64,000 nt of DNA from Salinibacter grassmerensis (GCF_947077765.1 NZ_CAMTTF010000009.1:1-64000); one strand, 5' to 3'; shown: positions 50,440 through 60,550, counted from the first letter of the stretch. The notes: generated by a model from the sequence alone, not told the origin. Translations and numbers: made by a program.

Positions 50440-53151
50440 TCAGTCCACCAGCTTCTCCTTCATCTCCGCCAGCTTCATGAGCGCTTCCACTGGGGTCATC
50501 CGGTTCGGGTCAACCTCGCCGAGCATCTCCTTGATCTCTTCCGCGGCCGGGTCCGGCTGCCCGAAGAGGTGCATCTGATTGGCCTGACTGTCCTCCAGGT
50601 CCGACACCGCCTCGGCCTCGCCCTTCTTGGCGCGCACACCGTCCCCCGACGGCGGGTCCTCCGAAGTCGACCCGTCCGCCTCGTCGGCCCCCACCTCCAG
50701 ATGCTGGCTCTCCAGGTTCTGAAGGACCTCCCGAGCCCGGGCAATCACCGCATCTGGCAGGCCGGCCATCTTCGCCACCTCGATGCCATAGGAGTGATCC
50801 GCGCCCCCCGGAATAAGCTTGCGGAGGAAGACGATCTCGCCCTCGTGCTCGCTCACCTGAATGCGGTAGTTGTGCACCCGCTCCAGGCGGTCGGCCATGG
50901 CGTTGAGTTCGTGGTAGTGCGTGGCGAAGAGGGTTCGCGCCGCCACCTCGGGCCGCTCGTGCAGGTATTCTACGATCGCCCACGCAATCGACAGACCGTC
51001 GAACGTAGACGTGCCGCGCCCGACCTCGTCGAACAGGATGAGAGACCGGGCCGTGGCGTTGTTGAGGATATTGGCCGCCTCGTTCATCTCGACGAGGAAC
51101 GTGCTCTCCCCCGCCGCGAGGTTGTCCGACGCCCCGACGCGGGTAAAGATGCGGTCCACCACCCCAATCTCCGCCGCATCAGCGGGGACGAACGAGCCCA
51201 CCTGCGCGAGCAGCACGATGAGCCCGACCTGCCGCAGGGCGACACTCTTCCCGGCCATGTTGGGCCCGGTGATGATGAGAACCTGCTCGTCGTCGGGGTC
51301 GAGGTACATGTCGTTCGGGATGAACGGGTCGCCCGGCGGGAGCGTCTGCTCCACCACCGGATGGCGCCCCTCCTCGATGTCGATCGCCAGCCCGTCGTCC
51401 ACCGACGGCCGCGTGTACCCGTGCTGCTCGGCCACCTCGGCCAGGCCCGCAAAGCAGTCAAGGTGCGCCAGCAGCTCGGCATTCTCCTGCAAGATGCCCG
51501 TCTGCTGGGCGATTTGGTCTCGGAGCTCGTTGAACAGCTCCTGCTCCAATGTCTCGATTTTTTCCTCCGCCGTCAGGATCTTCTCCTCCATCTCTTTCAG
51601 CTCCGGCGTCACGTACCGCTCGGAGTCCACGAGCGTCTGCTTGCGAATGTAGTCCTCGGGCACCTTGTCGGCGTGGGTGTTGGTGACCTCGATGTAGTAT
51701 CCGAAGACCTTGTTGAACCCGACCTTGAGGGACGGGATGTCGGTCCGCTCGCTCTCGTCTTTTTCGAGGTTGGCCACCCAGTCCTTGCCCTCCTGCGCGA
51801 TGGTGCGCAGCTCATCGAGCTCTTCAGAGTAGCCGTCGCGGATGAGCCCCCCCTCACTGATTTTCGCAGGGGGGTCGTCCACGAGGGCACTCTGGATCTG
51901 ATCGACCATCTCGGGGCAGGGGCTCAGGTCCGCCTCGATGGCGCCGAGGGCGTCCGAGTCGGCGTCGCCGAGCAGCCCGAGCACATTCGGGAGGCGGCGG
52001 AGCGTGCGCTTGATCGCAATGAGGTCGCCGGGCGCGGCGCGGCTCGTGGCCACCTTCCCCGCCAGCCGCTCTAGGTCGCCCATCTGGTTCAGCTCCTCGC
52101 GGAGGGCATCCCGCAGGTCCCGGTCGTCAACGAAGGCCTCTACGGCGTCGAGGCGGTGCCGGATGCGGCCCACGTCGCGGAGGGGCCGCACCAACCAGGC
52201 GCGGAGGCGGCGCCCGCCCATCGGGGTTTCCGTCTCGTCGAGGATGCTCACGAGGGTCCCCTCGTGCCCGTCGTCTTGGATGGACTGGACGAGCTCCAGG
52301 TTGCGCTTCGTCTCCGGGTCGAGCGCGATGTGCTCGTCCTTCGAGTAGCGCTTGATCTTGCGGACGTGCGGCAACGTGCCCTTCTGCGTCTCGCCCAGAT
52401 AGTAGAGCGCCGCGCCCGACGCCACCACGCCCAGGTCCATGTCGTCCACCCCGAACCCCTTCAGCGAGTGGGTCTCGAAGTGCTCCAGGAGCGTCTGGTA
52501 CGCGAAATCGTACTTGAAGACCCAGTCCTCCTGCTTGGTGACGGTGAACGGCACTTCTCGGAGGTGTTGCTGCAGGCGCTCCTTCTTGCGCTTGTCCACG
52601 ATCACCTCCGACGGGGCCACCGTCTGGATGAGGTCCTGCAGCTGGTCGAGGCCGGCCTCGGTGACGCTGAACTCACCCGTGGTGGCGTCGATGAAGGAAA
52701 ACCCGATGCGGTCCTTGTCCCGACCGGTGCCGAAGTGGAGGGCAGCCAGGAAATTGGACTGCTTCGGGTTGAGCAGCTGGTCGTGGAACGAGACGCCCGG
52801 CGTCACCACCTCCACCACGTCCCGGTCCACGACCTTTCCGCTCGAGTCATCGGCGTCCTCCACCTGTTCGCAGATGGCCACGCGAAGACCGGACCGGATG
52901 AGCTTGGGCAGGTGGCTGTCGAGGGCGTGGTGCGGGAAGCCCGCCATCGGGACGTCGTCCGCGTCGCCGTTGTTGCGCTCGGTGAGGGTGATCCCGAGAA
53001 GCCGACTCACCGTCTTCGCGTCGTCGTCGAACGACTCGTAGAAGTCGCCCATGCGGAACAGCAGGATCGCCTTCGGGTGGCGCTCCTTGATCTTGTAGTA
53101 CTGCCGCATGAGGGGCGTGCGCCCACGCTGCTGGGTGCTGGACTGAGCCAT
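50440..53151 (-). CDS. mutS: DNA mismatch repair protein MutS
   Basis: This is the mismatch-recognition ATPase of mismatch repair, 903 residues. The N-terminal mismatch-binding motif GDFYESF (35-41) contains the Phe37 and Glu39 that contact the mismatch. The connector, lever and clamp regions follow. The C-terminal ATPase has Walker A GPNMAGKS near residue 628, followed by LFDEVGRGTSTFDG and THYHEL. The C-terminus carries the usual helical tetramer segment. It is full length and expected to be active. Confidence 0.98.
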   Translation of the reverse strand: MAQSSTQQRGRTPLMRQYYKIKERHPKAILLFRMGDFYESFDDDAKTVSRLLGITLTERNNGDADDVPMAGFPHHALDSHLPKLIRSGLRVAICEQVEDADDSSGKVVDRDVVEVVTPGVSFHDQLLNPKQSNFLAALHFGTGRDKDRIGFSFIDATTGEFSVTEAGLDQLQDLIQTVAPSEVIVDKRKKERLQQHLREVPFTVTKQEDWVFKYDFAYQTLLEHFETHSLKGFGVDDMDLGVVASGAALYYLGETQKGTLPHVRKIKRYSKDEHIALDPETKRNLELVQSIQDDGHEGTLVSILDETETPMGGRRLRAWLVRPLRDVGRIRHRLDAVEAFVDDRDLRDALREELNQMGDLERLAGKVATSRAAPGDLIAIKRTLRRLPNVLGLLGDADSDALGAIEADLSPCPEMVDQIQSALVDDPPAKISEGGLIRDGYSEELDELRTIAQEGKDWVANLEKDESERTDIPSLKVGFNKVFGYYIEVTNTHADKVPEDYIRKQTLVDSERYVTPELKEMEEKILTAEEKIETLEQELFNELRDQIAQQTGILQENAELLAHLDCFAGLAEVAEQHGYTRPSVDDGLAIDIEEGRHPVVEQTLPPGDPFIPNDMYLDPDDEQVLIITGPNMAGKSVALRQVGLIVLLAQVGSFVPADAAEIGVVDRIFTRVGASDNLAAGESTFLVEMNEAANILNNATARSLILFDEVGRGTSTFDGLSIAWAIVEYLHERPEVAARTLFATHYHELNAMADRLERVHNYRIQVSEHEGEIVFLRKLIPGGADHSYGIEVAKMAGLPDAVIARAREVLQNLESQHLEVGADEADGSTSEDPPSGDGVRAKKGEAEAVSDLEDSQANQMHLFGQPDPAAEEIKEMLGEVDPNRMTPVEALMKLAEMKEKLVD

Positions 53152-53363
53152 GAAGGTCCGGGATCAACACAATGAGTTCGAGAGGAGGGCCTCCGCCCCG
53201 CGACGAGGGGCAGCGCCTGCAGAACCACAAGGACAGCCGTTTAGGGAGAAGGCCAGTCGCCCCCCACTCGTCGCGCCTTGATGGTTTGCATCGACACAAC
53301 GTAGCCGTCCACGCCCCAAATCACAACGGGCCAGCCGGGGGCGCGCCGATCCTTCGCAGCTTT

Positions 53364-54053
53364 TCAGACGCGGGTCGCACGCCGGCGTCTGAGCGCTCGC
53401 AGGCGCTCGCGCAACATGTGCTTGCGGGCCCCGATGGCCGATTCCGGATCGGCGTCGCCGGACGCCGTCACGGCATCGTACGCCTCCGATGCGCGGAGGC
53501 GCTCGATCGAGGCTTCAAGCTCCGAAACCGCCCGCCGCAGGGCCGCCCTCGCGTCGGGCAGTGACGACTCAGGCGGAGCGGCAGGCGCTCGGGGGAAGCC
53601 CCATGTCTCCAGGGAGTCGGCGATAGCGTGCACCGCCGTCGGATCCTCAGCGTCGAACGCCGACTCGAGCGCCCGGAACGTGGCGGCCGCCTCGTCGCGG
53701 TAGGCGTCGGCAACCGCGTCCGGGTGGCACAGCTTCGTGGCCCGGCGGTAGGTGGCTTTCAGGTCCGGCGCCGAACGGGCCGTCTCCGTGGGGCCCTGCC
53801 TCCGTTGCTCCTGAAAGGCGTCGTAGGCCTCCTGGGCATCATGGTAGGCGTTGCGGAGACGGGCGCTCCGCATGCGGGCCTGGGCTGCCTCTTTGAGCCG
53901 CTCCATCTGCAGGCGAAGGACCTCCTCCTGAAGCGGTGCCACCTCCTCTTCGAACCGCGACTGCGCCGCACGGACCGTCTGTTCCAGTTCCGCCTTCTCC
54001 TGCAGGCGGCGCGCCAGCGACCGTCGCAAGGATTGGAGATCAGAACGTGTCAT
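53364..54053 (-). CDS. Coiled-coil protein with a J-like domain
   Basis: The 229-residue protein has an N-terminal coiled coil (residues 1-90, Arg/Glu/Gln-rich). A J-domain-like helix-loop-helix follows with the key HPD (residues 110-112 in LKATYRRATKLCHPDAVADAYRD, the core of J domains), then a helical C-terminus. No other DnaJ regions are present. It may recruit Hsp70 through its J-like helix. It lies 212 bases upstream of mutS on the same strand and is not obviously part of a unit. Confidence 0.72.
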   Translation of the reverse strand: MTRSDLQSLRRSLARRLQEKAELEQTVRAAQSRFEEEVAPLQEEVLRLQMERLKEAAQARMRSARLRNAYHDAQEAYDAFQEQRRQGPTETARSAPDLKATYRRATKLCHPDAVADAYRDEAAATFRALESAFDAEDPTAVHAIADSLETWGFPRAPAAPPESSLPDARAALRRAVSELEASIERLRASEAYDAVTASGDADPESAIGARKHMLRERLRALRRRRATRV

Positions 54054-54203
54054 GTCTACCGTTGAGGGGTCATGCCGCAGCTTTTGTCTTCGGTGGTTTA
54101 ATGATACACTACGAGTGGGAGATCCACCGTTCGCGTCTACGACGGACGCTTCGGAATCTCAGCTACCGCAGTTCGACCTGCCTTTTCACTTCCCCTTCCG
54201 CCC

Positions 54204-54626
54204 ATGTACGACGTTCTCTTGATTCCGGTCGACCTCTCCAGCACCAACGAATCCGTCCTCGACACGGCCCGGGAGCTCGCCACCCCGGACCACACCCGCG
54301 TGCTGCTCCACCACGCCATCGAAACGCTTCAGGACGAAGAGCCCGGCGAGATGGACGACTTCTACGCGGACCTTCAGCAGGAGGCCGAGAAAAAACTAGG
54401 GGCGTGGACGGACAACCTGGCCGAGGATGGATTCGACGTCGACTCCATGATCACCTACGGGGAGCGCGGCCCCGAAATCACGCGGGTCGCCGGGGAGCAC
54501 GACGCGGATCTCCTCGTGATGCGCTCCCACCGGGTCGACCGGGATGACCCGGACAGCCCGGTTGGAACGGTCAGTCACCAGGTTGCCGTCTTTGCTCCGT
54601 GCTCCGTTTACCTGGTACGTTCTTGA
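54204..54626 (+). CDS. Universal stress protein (UspA family)
   Basis: The 140-residue cytoplasmic protein has the UspA fold: DVLLIPVDLSSTNESVLDTARELA at the start, EHDADLLVMRSH near residue 105, and the end segment GTVSHQVAVFAPCSVYLVR corresponding to the GS-x-S/T-x9-V-P nucleotide-binding motif. The exact Gly-Ser pattern is altered, so ATP binding is not sure. UspA proteins act in stress tolerance. It is a single gene. Confidence 0.92.
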   Translation: MYDVLLIPVDLSSTNESVLDTARELATPDHTRVLLHHAIETLQDEEPGEMDDFYADLQQEAEKKLGAWTDNLAEDGFDVDSMITYGERGPEITRVAGEHDADLLVMRSHRVDRDDPDSPVGTVSHQVAVFAPCSVYLVRS

Positions 54627-54798
54627 CCCTCCACCACGGGATCGGGTACGCTGGTTCAAACCGGGGCTGCGGGCGGTCCCGCTCGGCGTCAAGCCGATCT
54701 TTTGCACAGCCGGCAGGTCCGACGGGCCTCATGTAGGCCCCAATTTCTGTGCCCTCAATGTTCGCTTTCGCCACCCAACCCGGCATTAAAATCGACTC

Positions 54799-55488
54799 TC
54801 AGAGCGCTACGCTCATGCGTCCCCCGAACCCAACGGTTACCCCATCGACGCCCGTCACACGTCGCCCGGTGAGGAGTGCCTCCACAGTCACCGCCTCGTA
54901 CGTTAGCCCGTACCGAAGCTCAGCGGTGACCCCCACATTCGTCCGGTTCGTATTGTCGGTTAGCAAGAGCAGTGGGGTCGTCCGGGATCGATCGAGATAG
55001 ATGTTGTCGCCCTCTAGCCCCGCGTCCGTAGTCAATCGTTCGAGAGAGGTGCCCCGATCAACGGCACCAAGGCGCCGGACCTGCTCTCCGCGCTGCACCT
55101 GAAGCGTCGGCCCGACCGACACCCGAAACGACTGATGAAGGGCGCCATCCGACCGGAACGGCCGCCACGCCAGCGCTGGAGTAAAGCTAAATCGGCGTTG
55201 ATCCGCCCACTCCGTACGACTGCCGTATGCCCGCCGGATGTCCCGCTGCATCACCGCGTCCCGCCGGACCCCGACCTGCAGTTCCCACACCTGCGTCAAT
55301 GCCCAACTGGCGTGCCCCGCGATGCCCGTGGCGACCGGCGCCCGCTCCATGAACACCGCCTGCACCGACAGGCCCGCGTTCGAGAGACGGACGGGGGAGG
55401 AGTCGACCTGGGCCCGAGCCGGGAGAGCGAACAGGAGAACGCAAAGAATGGCGGCAGTTGTAGGATGTCGCACTGACAGGACTCCCAT
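54799..55488 (-). CDS. Predicted outer-membrane beta-barrel protein
   Basis: The 229-residue product has a signal peptide (TTAAILCVLLFALPARAQ) and then about eight amphipathic strands rich in alternating hydrophobic and polar residues (LQVGVRRDAV, RFSFTPALAWRPF, SFRVSVGPTLQVQ, GVTAELRYGLTYEAVTVEALLTG), ending in GFGGRMSVAL. This suits a small outer-membrane barrel. No family is recognised. The start at 55488 is the ATG of the signal peptide. Confidence 0.75.
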   Translation of the reverse strand: MGVLSVRHPTTAAILCVLLFALPARAQVDSSPVRLSNAGLSVQAVFMERAPVATGIAGHASWALTQVWELQVGVRRDAVMQRDIRRAYGSRTEWADQRRFSFTPALAWRPFRSDGALHQSFRVSVGPTLQVQRGEQVRRLGAVDRGTSLERLTTDAGLEGDNIYLDRSRTTPLLLLTDNTNRTNVGVTAELRYGLTYEAVTVEALLTGRRVTGVDGVTVGFGGRMSVAL

Positions 55489-55709
55489 TTGGGATGAAAA
55501 AATACCGCGGGCAAAGGAGACTTTGGCCAACACATTACGTCCGGTAAACGGTAGTGTCTTGCTTAGCCAGATATTTGACAACACGCAAAGTTCGTCCACG
55601 CGGCGTCTCCCTCCGGTTGGAACGTTCTGTTGACCGGGAGCTTTGAGACGACCGCTGGCATCGGGGCACACCGCGCTGTTCATCGCCTCTCCGAACCACC
55701 TCGGGCTAC

Positions 55710-56654
55710 ATGGTCTACGGCATCACTGGCAACCCAACCAAGGACGCGCTCTGGGCCCCGTTGGCGAAGCTCGTCACCCGCCTGACGGACGACGACCTTC
55801 CGTTTCGGATCCACGAGCCCATCGCTACCGGCCTCGTAGAGCATGGCCTTGTCGACGAGGACGTGTGTCACGACCACGCCGTGGACGACGTGGCGGAGGC
55901 TGGCGACATCGTGCTGTCGTTCGGCGGAGACGGGACCCTCCTGCGCACCGCCCACCGCACGGGGCCCAACGGCACACCGCTTCTCGGCGTCAACATCGGG
56001 CGCCTCGGCTTTCTTGCCGACATCGAGATCGGGCAAATTCACGACGCGATCGATGCCCTGGAGGCCGGAGACTACCGGACCGAGGAACGACTCGTCCTTC
56101 AGGCCGACCTGGAATCCGGCTCGGGGCTCGACACGGAGTGGGCGCTCAATGAGTTCGTGCTGGACCGGAGCGGGGCCGCCGGGCTCATCGAAATTGAGGT
56201 GGCCGTCGACGGCACCCCGCTGAACACCTACTGGGCCGACGGCCTCATCATCAGCACCCCCACCGGCTCCACCGCGTACTCGCTCTCGACCGGCGGCCCC
56301 ATCATCACTCCGGGGGTGGATGCCGTCATCCTGACCCCCATCGCCCCTCACACCCTTACGGTCCGCCCGATTGTTCTCCCGGCCGACGCCACGATTACCT
56401 GTCAGGTCCGCGAAAACGACCAGCCGTACGTCTTCGCCGCGGACGGGCAGAGCACCATGTTCGACGAGCACAATCTGGAGTTCAGTGTGGAGCGGGCCGA
56501 CCACACCGTCAACCTCGTCAAACTTCCCGGCCAACACTTTTTCCACACGTTGCGGTCGAAACTGATGTGGGGCGCGCGCCGTTCAGAGGAGCCAATTGAG
56601 AACGGGCAGTCCATCTCTGCCTCGCGCGACCAGCCCCCGTTGAAGGGGGGATGA
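55710..56654 (+). CDS. nadK: NAD kinase
   Basis: NAD kinase phosphorylates NAD to NADP with ATP or polyphosphate. The 314-residue protein has the GGDGTLL motif (72-78), the LGVNIGRLGFLADI substrate-binding motif near 93-106, and the later conserved segment YWADGLIISTPTGSTAYSLSTGGPI. These are all the family hallmarks. It starts at ATG 55710. Confidence 0.96.
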   Translation: MVYGITGNPTKDALWAPLAKLVTRLTDDDLPFRIHEPIATGLVEHGLVDEDVCHDHAVDDVAEAGDIVLSFGGDGTLLRTAHRTGPNGTPLLGVNIGRLGFLADIEIGQIHDAIDALEAGDYRTEERLVLQADLESGSGLDTEWALNEFVLDRSGAAGLIEIEVAVDGTPLNTYWADGLIISTPTGSTAYSLSTGGPIITPGVDAVILTPIAPHTLTVRPIVLPADATITCQVRENDQPYVFAADGQSTMFDEHNLEFSVERADHTVNLVKLPGQHFFHTLRSKLMWGARRSEEPIENGQSISASRDQPPLKGG

Positions 56655-56714
56655 AACACCCGGGACGGTCGTTGACAAGCGCGGACGGATCCAGTACATT
56701 CGTGTGTGTTTTGA

Positions 56715-56787
56715 GGTCAGGTAGCTCAGGTGGTAGAGCAACGGCCTGAAAAGCCGTGTGTCGGCGGTTCGAATCCGCCCCTGACCA
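56715..56787 (+). tRNA. tRNA-Phe (GAA)
   Basis: The 73-base cloverleaf folds cleanly. Acceptor arm GGTCAGG pairs with CCTGACC and the discriminator is A. The D arm is GCTC/GAGC, the anticodon arm ACGGC/GCCGT has loop CTGAAAA giving anticodon GAA, and the T arm is GGCGG/CCGCC around TTCGAAT. The CCA end is not encoded. A terminator follows after 5 bases. Confidence 0.97.
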
Positions 56788-56792
56788 CCCTC

Positions 56793-56833
56793 CCCCGCTT
56801 TTCGCCGCCCAGCGGCGCAGAGCGGGGATTTTT
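56793..56833 (+). terminator. Rho-independent terminator after tRNA-Phe
   Basis: CCCCGCT (56793-56799) pairs with AGCGGGG (56821-56827), with an inner CGCCGC/GCGGCG hairpin, followed by an A and T5. It is well placed to end the tRNA transcript. Confidence 0.8.
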
Positions 56834-57329
56834 AATTTGGCGCGGGCGGCCGAGGCGTGGTGTTCGACCGATCCCCCCATCGCCCGCCATGCGTCGGCTC
56901 CTCGCCGACGCCCCCCGCTGAGGTCCAGACCAAAACGACCGTCCGGGCGCCCCCAGCGCCCTGATCGGCCGTGCCAACGATCCGCGGCGGGCAGGAGGAT
57001 TTCACATCGCCTGCTGCCACGAGTCCCTGGAGCCGTTTATGAAACGAGGGCCGGAGCCCCGCCGTCCAAACGTGGCCATCGTCGGTCGCAATCAACGGGC
57101 CGAAATCGAGAGCAATACACTTCCGCGTCCGGATCACCCGGCCGGAGGACGACGACGGCCTCTGGCTGATGGAACCGAGCCGGCCCTGGACCCGCATCAC
57201 GAGCAGGACTCCGCAACCCAGGGCACCCGCTCTCTGTGGGATGGGCGCCCAATCTGTTGATTCTCCCTCTCTCGTCCCCGAGGGCAAACAGCCTCCTCGC
57301 TTCCCCTTTCATCCGCCTCCTTCTTCGCA
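56834..57329. other. Spacer between tRNA-Phe and fumC, no gene seen
   Basis: The 496 bases are GC-rich. Several open frames cross them but none gives protein-like text, and no integrase or repeat was found beside the tRNA. It may hold the fumC promoter. Confidence 0.5.
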
Positions 57330-58739
57330 ATGAGTTCTGACTACCGAACCGAAAGCGACTCCCTTGGGGACGTGCGCGTCCCTGCCGAGGCCCTTTACGG
57401 CGCCCAGACCCAGCGGGCCAAGGAGAACTTTCCGGTCAGCGACCTTCGGTTCTCCCGCCGCTTCATCGAGGCCCTCGGCCACGTCAAGCGGGCCGCCGCC
57501 CGGGCCAACCACGACCTCAATCGTCTGGAGACCGAGGCCGCCGAGGCAATCGTCGACGCCGCCGAGGAGGTCATCGATGGCCGCCACGACGAGGACTTTG
57601 TGCTCGACGTCTTTCAGACCGGCAGCGGCACTTCCACGAACATGAACGCCAACGAGGTGATTGCCAACCGGGCGTCGGTGCTCCTGGGGGCCGACCGGGG
57701 CAGCAAGGCGGTCCACCCCAACGACGACGTCAACATGTCGCAGTCGTCGAACGACACCATCCCGACCACGCTCCACGTTGCCGCCCGGATGGGGATTGAG
57801 CACGACCTACTGCCGGCCCTGGAGGCCCTTCAGGGGGCGCTCGAGGAGAAGGCCGATGCCTTCGACGACGTTCTCAAGAGCGGCCGGACGCATCTGATGG
57901 ACGCTACCCCGGTACGGCTGGGCCAGGAGTTCGGCGGGTACGCGGCCCAGATCGAACATGCAATCCAGCGGATTGAGCTGGCGTCGAACCGCCTCTCAGA
58001 GGTAACCCTCGGCGGCACCGCTACCGGCACAGGCCTCAACTGTCCGGAGGACTTTCCCGAAACGGCCCTCCAGCACCTCAGCGCCGCCACCGAGCTCTCG
58101 TTCTACAAGACGGACAACCACTTTGCCCAGCAGGCCGGCAAGGAGCTCTACGTGGACGCCCACGGCGCTCTGAACACGCTCGCCACAGCCCTGCTCAAGA
58201 TCGCAAACGACCTGCGCCTCCTCTCCAGCGGGCCCACGAGCGGCATCGGCGAAATCAAACTTCCGGTCATCCAGCCCGGCTCCTCCATCATGCCCGGGAA
58301 GGTCAACCCGGTACAGAGCGAGCAGGTCATGATGGTCGCCACGCAGGTGACAGGCAACCATCAGACCATCACCGTCGCCAACACGCACGGCAACTTTGAG
58401 CTCAACGTGATGATGCCGGTGATGGCTCACGCCATGCTGCAGAGCATCGACCTGCTCGCAAACAGCGTGGACGCCTTTCGCAGCAAGTGCGTGGAGGGCA
58501 TCGAGGCCGATCGGGAGCGCTGCCGGGAGCTTCTGGAGCTGAACCCCTCCGTTGCGACGGCCCTCAACACGGCCATCGGTTACGACAAGGCCAGTGACGT
58601 GGCCAAGACCGCCGCCAAGAACCGCGAAAGCGTCCGAACGGTCGTGAAGCGGATGGGGCTGCTCGACGAGGACGAACTCGACGAGTACCTGGACATTCGA
58701 CGCATGACGGAACCGGGCGTGCCCGGAGACGAGTCGTAA
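57330..58739 (+). CDS. fumC: Fumarate hydratase class II
   Basis: FumC hydrates fumarate to malate in the TCA cycle without an iron-sulfur cluster. The 469-residue protein has the start segment of the family (RTESDSLGDVRVPAEALYGAQTQRAKENF), FQTGSGTSTNMNANEV, the SSNDTIPTTLHVAA motif, and the superfamily signature GSSIMPGKVNPVQ that holds the catalytic Ser. All regions are intact. It stands alone in this window. Confidence 0.97.
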   Translation: MSSDYRTESDSLGDVRVPAEALYGAQTQRAKENFPVSDLRFSRRFIEALGHVKRAAARANHDLNRLETEAAEAIVDAAEEVIDGRHDEDFVLDVFQTGSGTSTNMNANEVIANRASVLLGADRGSKAVHPNDDVNMSQSSNDTIPTTLHVAARMGIEHDLLPALEALQGALEEKADAFDDVLKSGRTHLMDATPVRLGQEFGGYAAQIEHAIQRIELASNRLSEVTLGGTATGTGLNCPEDFPETALQHLSAATELSFYKTDNHFAQQAGKELYVDAHGALNTLATALLKIANDLRLLSSGPTSGIGEIKLPVIQPGSSIMPGKVNPVQSEQVMMVATQVTGNHQTITVANTHGNFELNVMMPVMAHAMLQSIDLLANSVDAFRSKCVEGIEADRERCRELLELNPSVATALNTAIGYDKASDVAKTAAKNRESVRTVVKRMGLLDEDELDEYLDIRRMTEPGVPGDES

Positions 58740-58935
58740 GGCGCTCTCGTCGAGCGTCCGTCCGCCGCCGTGGCACTTCCCGGGGCGCACCCGCGTTGTT
58801 ACAACTCCCACACAGAGAGCGGTACGAAACGCCGGGGGCCGTCCGTTCAAGGAAGGTGAAAAACACGGTCGAGGCGATTTAAGAAAGACCTCGCTCCTTC
58901 ATCGCGTTCTTTCCCTACGACTGTCCGTACGTCTA

Positions 58936-60495
58936 ATGAGCACGCAAGGCAAAGTCTCTCTCGCCGTCGTTGTTGGTGGCGCTTTTCTGGCCGGCATCCT
59001 GTTCGCCACCGCGGGGGCCAACCTGTTCGGGGTGGGCGACGCCGTCGGCACCTCTAGCCAGGCCGCAGACCTCGATGGGTCAACACAGATCGAGCAATCC
59101 ACCCCCAGCACGCTGGACGGGTTCGAGACGGCGTTCTCGGAGGTCGCCCAGTCCGTCAACCCGGCCGTCGTCCAGATCCGTGCGGCCAAGGTGGTCGACC
59201 GCCGGATGCAAAACCCGTTCGAGGGCACGCCGTTCGAGCGGTTCTTTGGCCAGCGCGGGCCGTCGGGGCCCGAAGTCCGACAGGGACTGGGCTCCGGGGT
59301 CGTCGTGCGCTCCGACGGGCACATTGTCACCAATAACCACGTGATTGAGGGCGCCGAGCGGTTGAGCGTCCAGACGCTCGGCGGGGAGCAGTACGAGGCC
59401 GAGGTCGTGGGGACCGACCAGTACAAGGACCTGGCCGTGTTGAAGGTCGACGCGTCCGACATGACAGCCATCAGCTTCGGCAACTCGGAACAGGTCAGCG
59501 TGGGGCAGTGGGTAATGGCGTTTGGCTCGCCACTCGACCCCCAGCTCAACAACAGCGTCACGGCCGGCATCATCAGTGCCCTCGGGCGCCTTCAGTCCAG
59601 CCCACAGCGGGGTCGGGGCTCCAATCAGGGCGGTGGGGTTCAGAACTTCATCCAGACCGACGCAGCCATTAACCCCGGCAACTCCGGCGGTCCCCTCGTG
59701 AACCTGCAAGGGGAGCTCGTGGGCATCAACACGGCCATCGTGTCCCGGTCCGGCGGCAATCAGGGCATCGGGTTCGCCATTCCATCCAGTACCGTTGAGC
59801 GCATCGCCACCCAGATTATTGAGGAAGGCGACGTGCGGCGGGCCTACCTCGGCATCCGCTACAGGGAGGCGCCCGAGACCCTGGTCGACAACGAGAATCT
59901 TCCGAAGGGATCGGCGGTCGTTTCGCAGGTCGAAGAGGGGGCCCCCGCAGATGAGGCCAGCATTCAGTCTGGTGACATCATCACGGGAATCAACGGGACG
60001 CCACTAGAAAACTACCTCCAGCTGGGCAACCAGATCGCCAGCATGCGGCCCGGGGAGGAAGCCGAACTCCAGATCAATCGTGACGGGGACGCCCGCACCT
60101 TTACGGTCACGCTGGGTGCCCGCGGCGAGAGCATGACGGCGTCGTCTGAGGACAGTGGAGAGAGCGATGGCCCCTCGTCCGCCGAGGCACTTCAGGAGGA
60201 GCTGGGCCTCCAACTGGAGGACGTCACGCCCGGAATGGCACGGCGCCTCGGGCTTGATGAGGCCCAAGGGGTCGTCATCACGGGCGTGGACCAGTCCAAC
60301 CGGATGATTCGGGAATCGGGCCTCCAGCCCCGGCAGATCATCTTCAAGATGGCCGGGGAGCAGATCTCGGACATGGACACCTTCATGGAGGTGTATCAGA
60401 GCGTCGAGCCCGGCGATGCGTTCCGAATGGCAGTTCGGAATCCCGACGGGTTTGTCTTCGTCACGAGCCTCCGTCGCCCTGCCGACACCGAATAG
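58936..60495 (+). CDS. htrA: HtrA/DegP-type serine protease with two PDZ domains
   Basis: This is a periplasmic quality-control protease-chaperone. The 519-residue protein has an N-terminal membrane or signal segment (KVSLAVVVGGAFLAGILFATAG). The trypsin-like catalytic triad is His135 (TNNHVIEG), Asp165 (YKDLAVLKV) and Ser250 (NPGNSGGPLV). A first PDZ domain follows (GIRYREAPETL to GDARTFTVTL), then an acidic Ser-rich linker and a second PDZ domain (LGLQLEDVTPG to the end). Domain order matches DegP/DegQ. The terminator follows 25 bases downstream. Confidence 0.95.
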   Translation: MSTQGKVSLAVVVGGAFLAGILFATAGANLFGVGDAVGTSSQAADLDGSTQIEQSTPSTLDGFETAFSEVAQSVNPAVVQIRAAKVVDRRMQNPFEGTPFERFFGQRGPSGPEVRQGLGSGVVVRSDGHIVTNNHVIEGAERLSVQTLGGEQYEAEVVGTDQYKDLAVLKVDASDMTAISFGNSEQVSVGQWVMAFGSPLDPQLNNSVTAGIISALGRLQSSPQRGRGSNQGGGVQNFIQTDAAINPGNSGGPLVNLQGELVGINTAIVSRSGGNQGIGFAIPSSTVERIATQIIEEGDVRRAYLGIRYREAPETLVDNENLPKGSAVVSQVEEGAPADEASIQSGDIITGINGTPLENYLQLGNQIASMRPGEEAELQINRDGDARTFTVTLGARGESMTASSEDSGESDGPSSAEALQEELGLQLEDVTPGMARRLGLDEAQGVVITGVDQSNRMIRESGLQPRQIIFKMAGEQISDMDTFMEVYQSVEPGDAFRMAVRNPDGFVFVTSLRRPADTE

Positions 60496-60520
60496 TCCAG
60501 GGCTCACTTTGCTCCACAGG

Positions 60521-60550
60521 CGCCCCATCCTCGCCAGAGGGTGGGGCGTT
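60521..60550 (+). terminator. Hairpin terminator after htrA (weak T run)
   Basis: CGCCCCATCCTC (60521-60532) pairs with GAGGGTGGGGCG (60537-60548) over 12 base pairs with one wobble, around a GCCA loop. The following T run is only TT, so termination may be partial. Confidence 0.5.

Noticed and set aside
50338-52074. 578-codon open frame antisense to mutS
   Set aside because: It is a GC-bias shadow of mutS with no domain and an unusual composition.
56715-57329. tRNA-Phe considered as an integration site
   Set aside because: No integrase, no duplicated tRNA 3' end and no island beside it; a normal terminator follows.
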